DNA of 64,000 bases from Paraperibacillus marinus (GTDB lineage: Bacteria > Bacillota > Bacilli > Bacillales > DSM-1321). A program made the translations under genes and the position numbers. The notes beneath the pieces were generated by a model. That model made no database searches and was not told the DNA's origin. It was given only the letters and a program-made list of their open reading frames with translations. The DNA lies in assembly GCF_046237605.1 (NCBI RefSeq), contig NZ_CP143542.1, positions 3,410,001-3,474,000 of the forward strand. Reading direction: 5' to 3'. Positions 32,773 to 40,923 of the stretch are shown piece after piece. The stretch's first letter is position 1, and every line of letters starts with the position of its first letter.

Positions 32773-33990
32773 ATGGAAAACCAACAAAAATTAACCGCGC
32801 TGCTGGGCTGGAGCCTGCCGGCAATCGAGGCAATTGACAAACTTAACAGACCTTATGTGGTCGTCGGGCCGCCCGACTTCCAGAAGTTCGCTTCGGAAAA
32901 CGGCATACAATTCGTACCCTGGGATTTTGAACAGCTTAATGAGCGGTCAAATGAGCTGTACAAGAGACTCGCTGACCTGAATGTGAAGGTCGCTGTTCCA
33001 ATTTATGAAGAAACCGTTGAATGGGCTGGAGCTCTTAATGCACACTTCAATGATGACCCCCGAATTTTCAACCGCTCCCTGCTCCTCCGGGATAAAGGCT
33101 TGATGAAGAGGAAGGCACAAATGGCCGGTATCAGGGTAGGTGTTTTCGAAGAAGCCTATTCCAAGGACGATGTCCACCGCTTCCTGAAACGAATGAACGA
33201 AGCCCTTATCAAAATGGACGGGGATGTTAATGACCCGATCCATGTTAAACCCCTTAACAAGGCTGGCACGGTCGGCCACAGGCTCATTCGTGATGCCCAG
33301 GATATCGACTTGATGGGTGAGACTGAATTTCCATGCTTGATGGAAAGCCATCTGGATGGTCAGGAATTTTCATGTGAAGCTTTCATCCACAATGGGAAGA
33401 TCAGATTCCTGAATATTACGGAATATGTGAAACTGGGACACTCCAACTTTGTACCTGCTTCTCCTGCATTGGAGGAATGGCGGCCAAGGATTCATCAGGA
33501 GATTCAGAAGCTCGTCGATTCCTTCGAAATCAAATACGGAGTCATTCATCCCGAATTCTTCATTGCCGCTGACGGCACCCTGAATTTTGGCGAAGTGGCA
33601 GCCCGTGTACCAGGCGGCCACATTTTTGAATTAATTGAACGCGCTTACGGATTCAGTGCTTTCCAGGCCCAGATTATCTGCAGCGACCCGGATACAACGG
33701 AAGAGGAGCTTGAAAAGTTCTTCCCTGAGGAAGTCACTTCTGCAAAAGGGTACGCGGGGAGCCTGATGGTATATCCGCGCGTGAAGTTCATAGAAAAGCT
33801 GACTGTGCCGGAAGAGCTTAAGAGCAATCCCTACTTTGAACGACATGATATGTTCATTCCTGTTACCTCAAAGGTTGCTGAGCGTGTCGGCTTCGGAAAC
33901 CACTACGGTACCATCTTCTTCTTCGGCGAAGACAGTGCGAAAATGAGGAGTTTAATGCAGCAATACGAGAAATATGACTTTTATGTATAA
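32773..33990 (+). CDS. ATP-grasp carboxylate-amine ligase-like protein
   Basis: A 405-residue soluble ATP-grasp protein. Visible features: a pre-ATP-grasp domain (about 1-110), a nucleotide-binding lysine region (IHVKPLNKAGTVGHRLI), an adenine-side hinge (FPCLMESHLDGQEFSCEAFI) and the metal/substrate region YGVIHPEFFIAADGTLNFGE with VAARVPGGH, the equivalent of the ExNxR motif of L-amino-acid ligases and carbamoyl-phosphate-like enzymes. Known family chemistry: ATP-driven joining of a carboxylate to an amine through an acyl-phosphate. Substrates unknown. It begins 9-10 nt after GGCGGG at 32761. It is followed by two large paralogous genes with papain-like motifs, which suggests a shared peptide pathway. 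Confidence 0.82.
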   Translation: MENQQKLTALLGWSLPAIEAIDKLNRPYVVVGPPDFQKFASENGIQFVPWDFEQLNERSNELYKRLADLNVKVAVPIYEETVEWAGALNAHFNDDPRIFNRSLLLRDKGLMKRKAQMAGIRVGVFEEAYSKDDVHRFLKRMNEALIKMDGDVNDPIHVKPLNKAGTVGHRLIRDAQDIDLMGETEFPCLMESHLDGQEFSCEAFIHNGKIRFLNITEYVKLGHSNFVPASPALEEWRPRIHQEIQKLVDSFEIKYGVIHPEFFIAADGTLNFGEVAARVPGGHIFELIERAYGFSAFQAQIICSDPDTTEEELEKFFPEEVTSAKGYAGSLMVYPRVKFIEKLTVPEELKSNPYFERHDMFIPVTSKVAERVGFGNHYGTIFFFGEDSAKMRSLMQQYEKYDFYV

Positions 33991-34174
33991 CGCTTCCTCC
34001 TTCTGGAAACGGCTTCAAGCCCGCTTCTCCAGGGAGTCGGGGACAAGCGGCGGTGCTTCTGCCGAAGAGGCGCCTGCAAATGCGGACAGGCCGCTCGCCA
34101 TTTCCCTGCTGGAAGCGGACAAGCCGCCTGAACAATTACTATCTTCAACACAAGTGACTGGGGGAAAAAGAAAA

Positions 34175-36139
34175 ATGAGTGCTGAAACAATGACTCTTAA
34201 TAATAAATTTGAGGCTGCCCTCCAAACTCTTCAGCAGGCAAAGCCTTTTGCCAAAAGCATGTATCAGACCAATGTATTTCAATTGGCAATCGAGCTTGCA
34301 GCTGAAGAAGAAGGATTGCAGGCATTATACCAGAACGCAGCAATCTACGATGATGCCGGCGTGTTTCATGCAGGACCATGGGAAGATGCTTCAAAGCTGC
34401 AGCCCCCTCTTGTAGGAGGGTCCCTTAAGCTGAAGGGTGTCAATTCAATCATTGAACTGCTGAGTGAAATGAGGATGCTGTCCATCGCGAAAGGTGAATA
34501 TACACACCTGAAAATAACAGCTGCGGAAGCAAGGTCTTTCCTGAATGAAGTGCTGGCGCTGAACCTTGATCTTCTATTCCCGCCTGAAACAGAGGCTGCC
34601 CGGGTTGAATCAGGGGAACACCTGGAGCGGGCGGAACGCCTATTCCAGTTCCTCGGCAAGGAACTATCCTTCAATGCGATAGCCGGGAAGATCGTTGGGG
34701 AAATCGAACGACTTACCGTCCAGCGGCCAATCATGACAGGCAGGATAAAAGAAATGATTGAAATGGCTAAAAATATGGTGGAGTCCGATATAGATGAAAA
34801 TTCCAGGCAGACGCTGATCAAATATGAAAAGGCCATTACTGCTCCCACTGGGCTGAGCAGCGAAGTATCAGGTGTCAGGGATTACCAGAGCCGTCTGAAG
34901 GAAGCGGAATCGGGGGATATCGAGGAGGAAGCGCGGATCTTTGCTGAATCAGCCAGGGAAACCGGCCTCATCTCGCCTTATCATGCGACGCTCATCCGCT
35001 TCCTGAACAGATCCAATTATGACCTGCTCAGTACCGCCCTCGATCTGAATGAAACCGGAACAGCAAGCCTCAATGCAAATAAAGAATTGATACGCGACAT
35101 CATCCTGCTGTCGGTATACCCAGAGACATGCCAGTCGATATATGGACTCGGCAGGATGCTCGACAGGGGCGTTCTTACCCAGGAGCCTTTGATTCCTGCC
35201 ATACGCCGCCTCCTGGAACTTGATATCCACCCAGAAGTGAAGAGGGCGCTGCTTTCTCCTGAGTTCAGGCGCAATGGAATCTCAGCCAATGGCGTTTTGG
35301 TGTCAGGTGTACTCAGTGTACTCGGCCAGCCGCTCGGAGTCGGCCAGGGTCTGAACCCTACCTGCCAGTCAGCAAGGGCCATCAGCCTTTGGGCTCAGCA
35401 TGGAATCGGCCAGCTTCTCGAGCATATTGCCCGCGGTGCAAGGGATAATGACATTGACATGACGTTTGAAGGCGAAGTCATCAATTCCAGCCAGCTGGAT
35501 GGCGGAGTGGCAGGAGGAGAAATCCATCTGGAGCTTGATCCGGTCTCGAAGGTATTGGTGCCGCATCTGGACAAAATCTATAATGAAATGATGAAAAAGA
35601 CACTGCTGCGGGGAGAAGACGGCCATAAGTGGGTAAACCCTGAGTTTTACGGAGAATGGATTCCACGCGGATTTTCCAACCTTATTGATCCCGTAACCGG
35701 GTATGTGTCTGACTTTGATGCTTTTGTCCGGTTATTCTATTCCACCCACCATCCGGATTATAATGAGGGCTATGAACTGATCTATCCAAATCCCGTCGGC
35801 ATTTACATTACGAATGTGCATGGAGACCTGCTCGGACTTCATGCAGTATCCATCCAGAGAATCGCTGAAGACGAGAATGGCGAATTTAGAATTTATTTCT
35901 ATAATCCCAATAATGACAGCGGCCAGAACTGGGGACAAGGTATTCAGCCAAGCGTTACAGGCAACGGCGAGATGGAAGGAGAATGTTCTCTCCCATTTAA
36001 TGAATTTGTCTCAAGGATGTATGCATTCCATTACAACCCGTATGAACAGGGCGATACCTATATGGTGGATGACAGCATCATCAATGAAATTAAGGAAATT
36101 GCATTAGGAAGCTGGGGGAAAACATATACCTGGGCTTAA
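34175..36139 (+). CDS. Large putative papain-like cysteine enzyme (paralogue 1)
   Basis: 654 residues from ATG 34175 (GGGGG about 10 nt upstream), or 721 if translation begins at ATG 33974, which overlaps the end of the ATP-grasp gene. The family is not one I can name. The N-terminal two thirds are helical. The C-terminal third carries GQGLNPTCQSA with Gln391 and Cys397, LGLHAVSIQ with His556, and FYNPNNDS with Asn577. Gln six residues before Cys and Asn 21 after His is the papain-clan arrangement. No signal peptide or membrane segment. The paralogue at 36325-38136 conserves all four residues. Enzyme class (peptidase, transglutaminase, amidase) is open. Confidence 0.72.
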   Translation: MSAETMTLNNKFEAALQTLQQAKPFAKSMYQTNVFQLAIELAAEEEGLQALYQNAAIYDDAGVFHAGPWEDASKLQPPLVGGSLKLKGVNSIIELLSEMRMLSIAKGEYTHLKITAAEARSFLNEVLALNLDLLFPPETEAARVESGEHLERAERLFQFLGKELSFNAIAGKIVGEIERLTVQRPIMTGRIKEMIEMAKNMVESDIDENSRQTLIKYEKAITAPTGLSSEVSGVRDYQSRLKEAESGDIEEEARIFAESARETGLISPYHATLIRFLNRSNYDLLSTALDLNETGTASLNANKELIRDIILLSVYPETCQSIYGLGRMLDRGVLTQEPLIPAIRRLLELDIHPEVKRALLSPEFRRNGISANGVLVSGVLSVLGQPLGVGQGLNPTCQSARAISLWAQHGIGQLLEHIARGARDNDIDMTFEGEVINSSQLDGGVAGGEIHLELDPVSKVLVPHLDKIYNEMMKKTLLRGEDGHKWVNPEFYGEWIPRGFSNLIDPVTGYVSDFDAFVRLFYSTHHPDYNEGYELIYPNPVGIYITNVHGDLLGLHAVSIQRIAEDENGEFRIYFYNPNNDSGQNWGQGIQPSVTGNGEMEGECSLPFNEFVSRMYAFHYNPYEQGDTYMVDDSIINEIKEIALGSWGKTYTWA

Positions 36140-36158
36140 ATGATGGTAGAACTATGAT

Positions 36159-36207
36159 AAACAGGAGAGACCTGTGAAGCAGCCGCTTCACAGGTCTCTC
36201 CTGTTTT
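36159..36207 (+). terminator. Strong terminator between the two paralogues
   Basis: AAACAGGAGAGACCTGTGAAG pairs with its complement over a short loop and ends in TTTT. It implies that the second paralogue has its own promoter. Confidence 0.9.
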
Positions 36208-36324
36208 CATATTAGAACAGCTCCCACTTTTAAGCCCATTCTTCTTTTCTTCAATATTATTTTGTAAATTAATCCCTCCATTTGTCTATACTATAATAAA
36301 TCCCCGTAAGAGAGGAGTGAAGGT

Positions 36325-38136
36325 GTGGGCCTGCCTCACCATCGAACAGAAAATGAATTGGCAGAACTTGTGTATCTTTTTCAGAAGGAAAAAATGTTAA
36401 GAAAAAGCATAATCCGCGAACAGATAATAACTGCCGCCTCCTCCCTGACCCTGTCACATACCGGACTTGAAATTTTGTATCAATACGGCCCTTCACTTGA
36501 TGAGCATGGTTTTTTCCTTGGAACCCCATGGGAGCATATGTCTGATTTGAAACCTCCTCTTGTAAGGGGCACCCTTGAATCGGGAAATTATACAGCCATC
36601 CTTGAGACAATCAGCAACTTAAGAATTCTTTCTGCAGCAATAGACAGCCTCCCGCAGAAAAAGATCAATCCCCAGGCTGCAAGGGACTATTTAAATGAAG
36701 TAATTGGTTTGAACCTGGATACTCTCTTTGGCCCGGACACCGAGCAGGCAAGAATCCAGAACATAGATTATCCACAAACACGGACACTACTATCCTATAT
36801 CTTGACCCGATACTCACCTCCAGACGCACTCGACTATTTATTGAAGGAAATTGAAAAGCTTTCTGTCCAGAGGCCCATCATCACGGATAAAATAGAACAG
36901 CTGATCAACACCGGGATAAGACTCCTGCCAGAAGACAAGGGGGCTTTCGAAAAGTTTTCTGTTTATCAAAAAGCTGTGGAAGGGCCTTCTCCTTCTTTAT
37001 ACGAGTCCATCCTGTATGATTCAATTGGAGGAAAGGCAGATTTTGAAGCTATTAAGAATGTGGCTGAAGAGATGGCGGCTTCCATGAAAGCCACCGGCCT
37101 GGTCAGCAAGGTGCATGCTGAACTTGCAGTATATGTGAACAAAACAGCACCCTCATTGAACCGATACATCCTTGGACTGGGAAAGGCGGGAATCAGCCAG
37201 CTTGCAGACAATGCCCCCCTTATCAGCGCACTGATGGACTCAGCCATCACCCCTGAAACCCGCCAGGCTTTATACGGTCTCTCTCTCCTGCTGGATCGTA
37301 ACATCCTTACTCCTGTGACCGGATTGAAGCTTGAGGGGCTGCTGAATTCACCGCCATGTTCATCATCAGCTGACATTATGAAAAAAGTATTTAATGCCGT
37401 TAATGAAGAAGCAGCCCGAGGCCGCCTTTTATCAGGAACAATAAGCGCATTGGGACAGCCGCTCGGAATTGCTCAGGGACACAATCCTTCATGCCAATCA
37501 ACAAGGGCCTTGAGTTATTGGTCCCAGACAAATCCTTCCCTGCTCCTTCAATATATCGGGGATGTCTGGACGAGAGGTTATCTGGAAATGGAGTTTGAAG
37601 GGCTCATGATCAGCTCGGAAAAACTGGAGAAGAAGCAGTTGAATTACAGTATCGCGATGGATCCCATTTCCGTCCTGCTGCTTCCGCACCTCGATGCCGT
37701 TTATAGTCTGATGCTGAAATATGCTGGACTAAGGGCAGAAGATCCGCATAAATGGGTGAATCCTTCCTTTTATCAAGAAGGCATTCTTCAAAATTTTGCT
37801 GATAGAAATACGGCAATACTTTTTACCGAGCTGTTTTATTATTATTACCATCCGGTCAATATCAACCTGTTCAGTCCTGTCCTGCCCCAGCCGGCCGGTA
37901 TCGTCATCTATGACAGGAACGATGAGCCGCTCGGCGCACATGCGGTCCTGATACAGCGGACCGCATATGACCCTCAGGGTGAAGCCAGGGTTTACTTTTA
38001 TAATCCTAATAATGACAGCAAGCAGCAGTGGGGCCGGGAGATGGATGTCACGGTTTCCGGACATGGCGAGCAGCATGGAGAGGCTTCACTTCCCTTTGCC
38101 CAGTTCACAAAATGCTTATATGCCTTTCACTATTAA
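36325..38136 (+). CDS. Large putative papain-like cysteine enzyme (paralogue 2)
   Basis: 603 residues starting at GTG 36325, 7 nt after AGAGGAG. It aligns along its whole length with the preceding gene product: PPLVRGTLE, DYLNEVIGLNLDTLFGPDT, EIEKLSVQRPIITDKIEQLI, then AQGHNPSCQST (Gln384, Cys390), LGAHAVLIQ (His539) and FYNPNNDS (Asn560). The spacing of the four residues is the same as in paralogue 1 except for 10 residues fewer between Cys and His. It ends about 30 residues earlier, directly after YAFHY. A TATAAT-like box lies at 36292-36297. Cytoplasmic; function unknown. Confidence 0.7.
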   Translation: MGLPHHRTENELAELVYLFQKEKMLRKSIIREQIITAASSLTLSHTGLEILYQYGPSLDEHGFFLGTPWEHMSDLKPPLVRGTLESGNYTAILETISNLRILSAAIDSLPQKKINPQAARDYLNEVIGLNLDTLFGPDTEQARIQNIDYPQTRTLLSYILTRYSPPDALDYLLKEIEKLSVQRPIITDKIEQLINTGIRLLPEDKGAFEKFSVYQKAVEGPSPSLYESILYDSIGGKADFEAIKNVAEEMAASMKATGLVSKVHAELAVYVNKTAPSLNRYILGLGKAGISQLADNAPLISALMDSAITPETRQALYGLSLLLDRNILTPVTGLKLEGLLNSPPCSSSADIMKKVFNAVNEEAARGRLLSGTISALGQPLGIAQGHNPSCQSTRALSYWSQTNPSLLLQYIGDVWTRGYLEMEFEGLMISSEKLEKKQLNYSIAMDPISVLLLPHLDAVYSLMLKYAGLRAEDPHKWVNPSFYQEGILQNFADRNTAILFTELFYYYYHPVNINLFSPVLPQPAGIVIYDRNDEPLGAHAVLIQRTAYDPQGEARVYFYNPNNDSKQQWGREMDVTVSGHGEQHGEASLPFAQFTKCLYAFHY

Positions 38137-38178
38137 GGACTGCCTGCTTAGGTGAATAATCTAACGGCATATTCTTCA

Positions 38179-38366
38179 TAAAACAAACATGAGTTTTCCA
38201 CTCGCGATTCACGCTTGGATAGGAACCTGGATAAGAGCAGGAGCAGGAACAAACACAATAAGGCGGTGGAGCGGATTAAGGCACTGGAATGCCAGCAGGA
38301 TAAATGATGTTCACACTTATCTGCAGGAAGATTTATGTTACATGCAGCTCCGCCCCATTTCCACAG
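38179..38366 (-). repeat. Terminator-associated intergenic element, copy 3
   Basis: On the minus strand it starts CTGTGGAAATGGGGCGGAGC, directly abutting the 38367-38408 terminator, and ends CTCATGTTTGTTTT. It contains GTGTGAACATCATTTATC and CTGGCATTCC, shared with copy 4, and CCGCTCCACCGCCTTATTGTG, shared with copies 1 and 2. The TGAGT/ACTCG hairpin is kept with a compensating wobble on the plus strand. Confidence 0.85.
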
Positions 38367-38408
38367 AATAAAACCAGACGGCCATTCCTGGCACAGTCTG
38401 GTTTTATT
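38367..38408 (-). terminator. Terminator of the yhfK-like gene
   Basis: AATAAAACCAGAC and GTCTGGTTTTATT form perfect 13-nt arms. The repeat element copy 3 starts at the next base. Confidence 0.9.
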
Positions 38409-38411
38409 CGT

Positions 38412-39056
38412 TCAATCTAGATTATGCAGTGCATCTTCTATAGTCGAATCACCCTGTACGATATCGAAGGCACGATTATACACCTTCTCCTCCTGCAATG
38501 AAGCGAGAATGGCTGCCGCTACATCCTCGCGGGGGATTGATCCTCTCTCAAGATTGCTCGCAGCCTTCACCTTCCCTGAACCTGGTTCATTCAATAAGGC
38601 ACCAGGCCGGATGATGGTATAAGTAAGGCCGCTTTCTTTCAGCACTCGGTCAGCATAATACTTGGCTGCATAATACGGCTTAATTTCTTCGTTCCAGTTT
38701 TCCCGGTTATCTGCCTGAAGGGCACTGAGCATGACAAACCTGTCAATTCCCGCCTTCTTGGCTGCTTCCATGGTTTTGACTGCCCCATCCAGGTCGATCA
38801 ATAATGTTTTATCGTATCCTTTGCCGCCGGCTCCAGCGGAGAATACAACGGCTTCACAGCCTTCTGCAGCCTCGGCGATTGCCTCAGGAGTGTCTTCTAG
38901 ATTAGCAATCACTGTTTCTGCTCCTAATTCTTTAAAATAACCCGCCTGCTCTTCTTTGCGGACCATCGCACGAACATCATGTGTTTGATCTTCCACCAGC
39001 ATTTTGACAAGCTTCTTCCCTACCTGTCCATTTGCACCAACTACTAAAACCTTCAT
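38412..39056 (-). CDS. yhfK: NAD(P)-binding SDR-like protein (YhfK-like)
   Basis: 214 residues, an atypical short-chain dehydrogenase/NmrA-like Rossmann protein. The N-terminal loop VLVVGANGQVGKKLV (GxxGxxG) binds the dinucleotide, followed by FSAGAGGKGYDKT and YYAAKYYADRVLKESG (Tyr-x-x-x-Lys in position). The same length as B. subtilis YhfK. Substrate unknown. ATG 39056 follows AAAGGAG. Confidence 0.8.
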   Translation of the reverse strand: MKVLVVGANGQVGKKLVKMLVEDQTHDVRAMVRKEEQAGYFKELGAETVIANLEDTPEAIAEAAEGCEAVVFSAGAGGKGYDKTLLIDLDGAVKTMEAAKKAGIDRFVMLSALQADNRENWNEEIKPYYAAKYYADRVLKESGLTYTIIRPGALLNEPGSGKVKAASNLERGSIPREDVAAAILASLQEEKVYNRAFDIVQGDSTIEDALHNLD

Positions 39057-39294
39057 AATCAATCTCCTTTCATGCATATCTGTTATATTCCAAAATAGCC
39101 TCGCACTCCATACTTTACCTATTTTCTTGAAATTCAAACAAGGTCATACATCCAGTCTTTTCCTGAGGCCGGCTTAAAGATGAATGATCACCCAAGTATT
39201 TTTAATATTTAGCAGGCCCTCTGGATAAGGCAGGTATTTTTATGCCTTCTGTCTAATTATGTATACACTGCCTTATAGGTAAGGGGGAGCAAAG

Positions 39295-40818
39295 ATGGAC
39301 AAGGCATTAGAGAGCCTAGGTAAAAAAATTATACATACCAGCAGTGTGTTAGCCGAATCAGTTGTTCAGAATCATAAAGCTGACATGGTGTACAGAATCC
39401 TTGGCATGAACCTGGAGGATAGCAGCTGCATGCTTCAGCAGTTTTTCAAATGTATCGGTGAATCACTTGCCGAAGGTGACCAGGAAGCTGGCAATAACCT
39501 CGCCGCCCTGGCTGACATATTCGGCCAGCGGGCCATACAGGCAGAAATTTCCCTGGACCTGACCTACAATTTCATCTTCACTCTCCGTTCAGTCATACTG
39601 GAATTTATAAACGAGGCTTATCCCGAAATAGACAGCCGCAAAGAACTCCTCTCCATTATAAAACATCTGGATATCATGTTTAATATGCTCTTCAATGTCA
39701 TAGCCAAGCTCTATATCGACAGCTATTCCATCACCAAGTTTGCCCTAGATGAGTCAGCGGGGACCTTGAGCATCACCCTGAAGGAATTGGCAGATTTAAA
39801 GAATGCACTGAACGAGGCCACGATTTTTGCCATAACCGGAAAGAAAGATGAGATTCTCTATGTAAATGAACATTTTTGCGAAATCACGAAATATACAAGA
39901 AACGAACTGATTGGCCAGAACCATTCCATCCTGAACTCAGGCCACCATCCTGTCTCCTTCTTCAGAGAAATATGGGAAGCCATCCAGGAGGGCAGGATAT
40001 GGAAGGGAGAGATTTTGAATAAGGCAAAAGACGGGACACTTTACTGGGTCGATACCACCATTGTCCCCTTCATGGATGAACAGGGCCGGGCCTATCAGCA
40101 TATTTCCATCCAATATGATATTACCGAAAAGAAAAAGACTGAAGAAGTCCTGGGAAAAGCCGAGAAGCTGTCCCTTGTCGGAGAACTGGCCGCAGGCATT
40201 GCCCATGAAATCCGCAACCCCCTCACTACCATAAAAGGCTTTGTCCAGCTGTTGAAAAACACCCCGGATGAAAGCAAGCTGCTGTATGCCGACACTATAC
40301 TCGAGGAAATTGACCGGATCAATTATATCGTGAGCGAATTCATGGTCTTTGCCAAGCCGCACGCTGTCTACTTCAGCAGCTGCAATATCTGTGAAATCCT
40401 GCAGAGTGTCATCAGCCTGCTTGAGGCCGAGGCCGCACTGAAGGGTGTCATCATTACCTATCAGGGCAGCGGGGATGCGGTCATTTATGGCGAGCGGAAT
40501 CAATTAAAGCAGGTTTTCCTCAATTTGATAAAGAATGCAATCGAAGCCATGCCCCACGGCGGGGAAGTCCGCCTGGCGGCCGGAAATGCTGGCAGCGCCG
40601 TAACCGTGACCATTGAGGACACTGGTATCGGGATGTCACAGGAGCAGATCAAGAGACTTGGCGAACCCTTTAACACAACAAAGCCGGCAGGCAATGGCCT
40701 GGGGCTGATGGTAAGTTACAAAATCATCCACAACCATCATGGAACCATACTGGTGGAGAGCGAGTCAGAAAAAGGCACGCGCTTTCACATATCATTCCCT
40801 ATGAATCATCCAGGCTAA
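39295..40818 (+). CDS. Soluble PAS sensor histidine kinase (sporulation kinase type)
   Basis: 507 residues without membrane segments. Order: a helical N-terminal domain (about 1-150) resembling the RsbRD/globin-like co-antagonist fold, a PAS domain (about 165-285, EILYVNEHFCEITKYTRNELIG), a HisKA dimer domain with His304 in AAGIAHEIRNPL, and an HATPase domain (NLIKNAIEAMP, DTGIGM, GNGLGL). The H-box type is that of Bacillus KinA-E kinases feeding Spo0F. No response regulator gene is adjacent, which fits an orphan sporulation kinase. GGGGGAG precedes ATG 39295. Confidence 0.88.
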   Translation: MDKALESLGKKIIHTSSVLAESVVQNHKADMVYRILGMNLEDSSCMLQQFFKCIGESLAEGDQEAGNNLAALADIFGQRAIQAEISLDLTYNFIFTLRSVILEFINEAYPEIDSRKELLSIIKHLDIMFNMLFNVIAKLYIDSYSITKFALDESAGTLSITLKELADLKNALNEATIFAITGKKDEILYVNEHFCEITKYTRNELIGQNHSILNSGHHPVSFFREIWEAIQEGRIWKGEILNKAKDGTLYWVDTTIVPFMDEQGRAYQHISIQYDITEKKKTEEVLGKAEKLSLVGELAAGIAHEIRNPLTTIKGFVQLLKNTPDESKLLYADTILEEIDRINYIVSEFMVFAKPHAVYFSSCNICEILQSVISLLEAEAALKGVIITYQGSGDAVIYGERNQLKQVFLNLIKNAIEAMPHGGEVRLAAGNAGSAVTVTIEDTGIGMSQEQIKRLGEPFNTTKPAGNGLGLMVSYKIIHNHHGTILVESESEKGTRFHISFPMNHPG

Positions 40819-40825
40819 AAACCAA

Positions 40826-40920
40826 AAAGGGGCATCACCCAAGCTTCACTTACGGGAGAGCCTGCCTTTAGCCCAAGCAGCCCTCCCGTAAGTTACGCTA
40901 AAGCGATGCCTCCGCCCCTA
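40826..40920. terminator. Large bidirectional hairpin between convergent genes
   Basis: AGGGG/CCCCT and GGCATC/GATGCC enclose an inner stem, ACTTACGGGAG with CTCCCGTAAGT. It separates the histidine kinase and ABC-F genes. The stem is much longer than needed for termination. Confidence 0.7.
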
Positions 40921-40923
40921 GCC

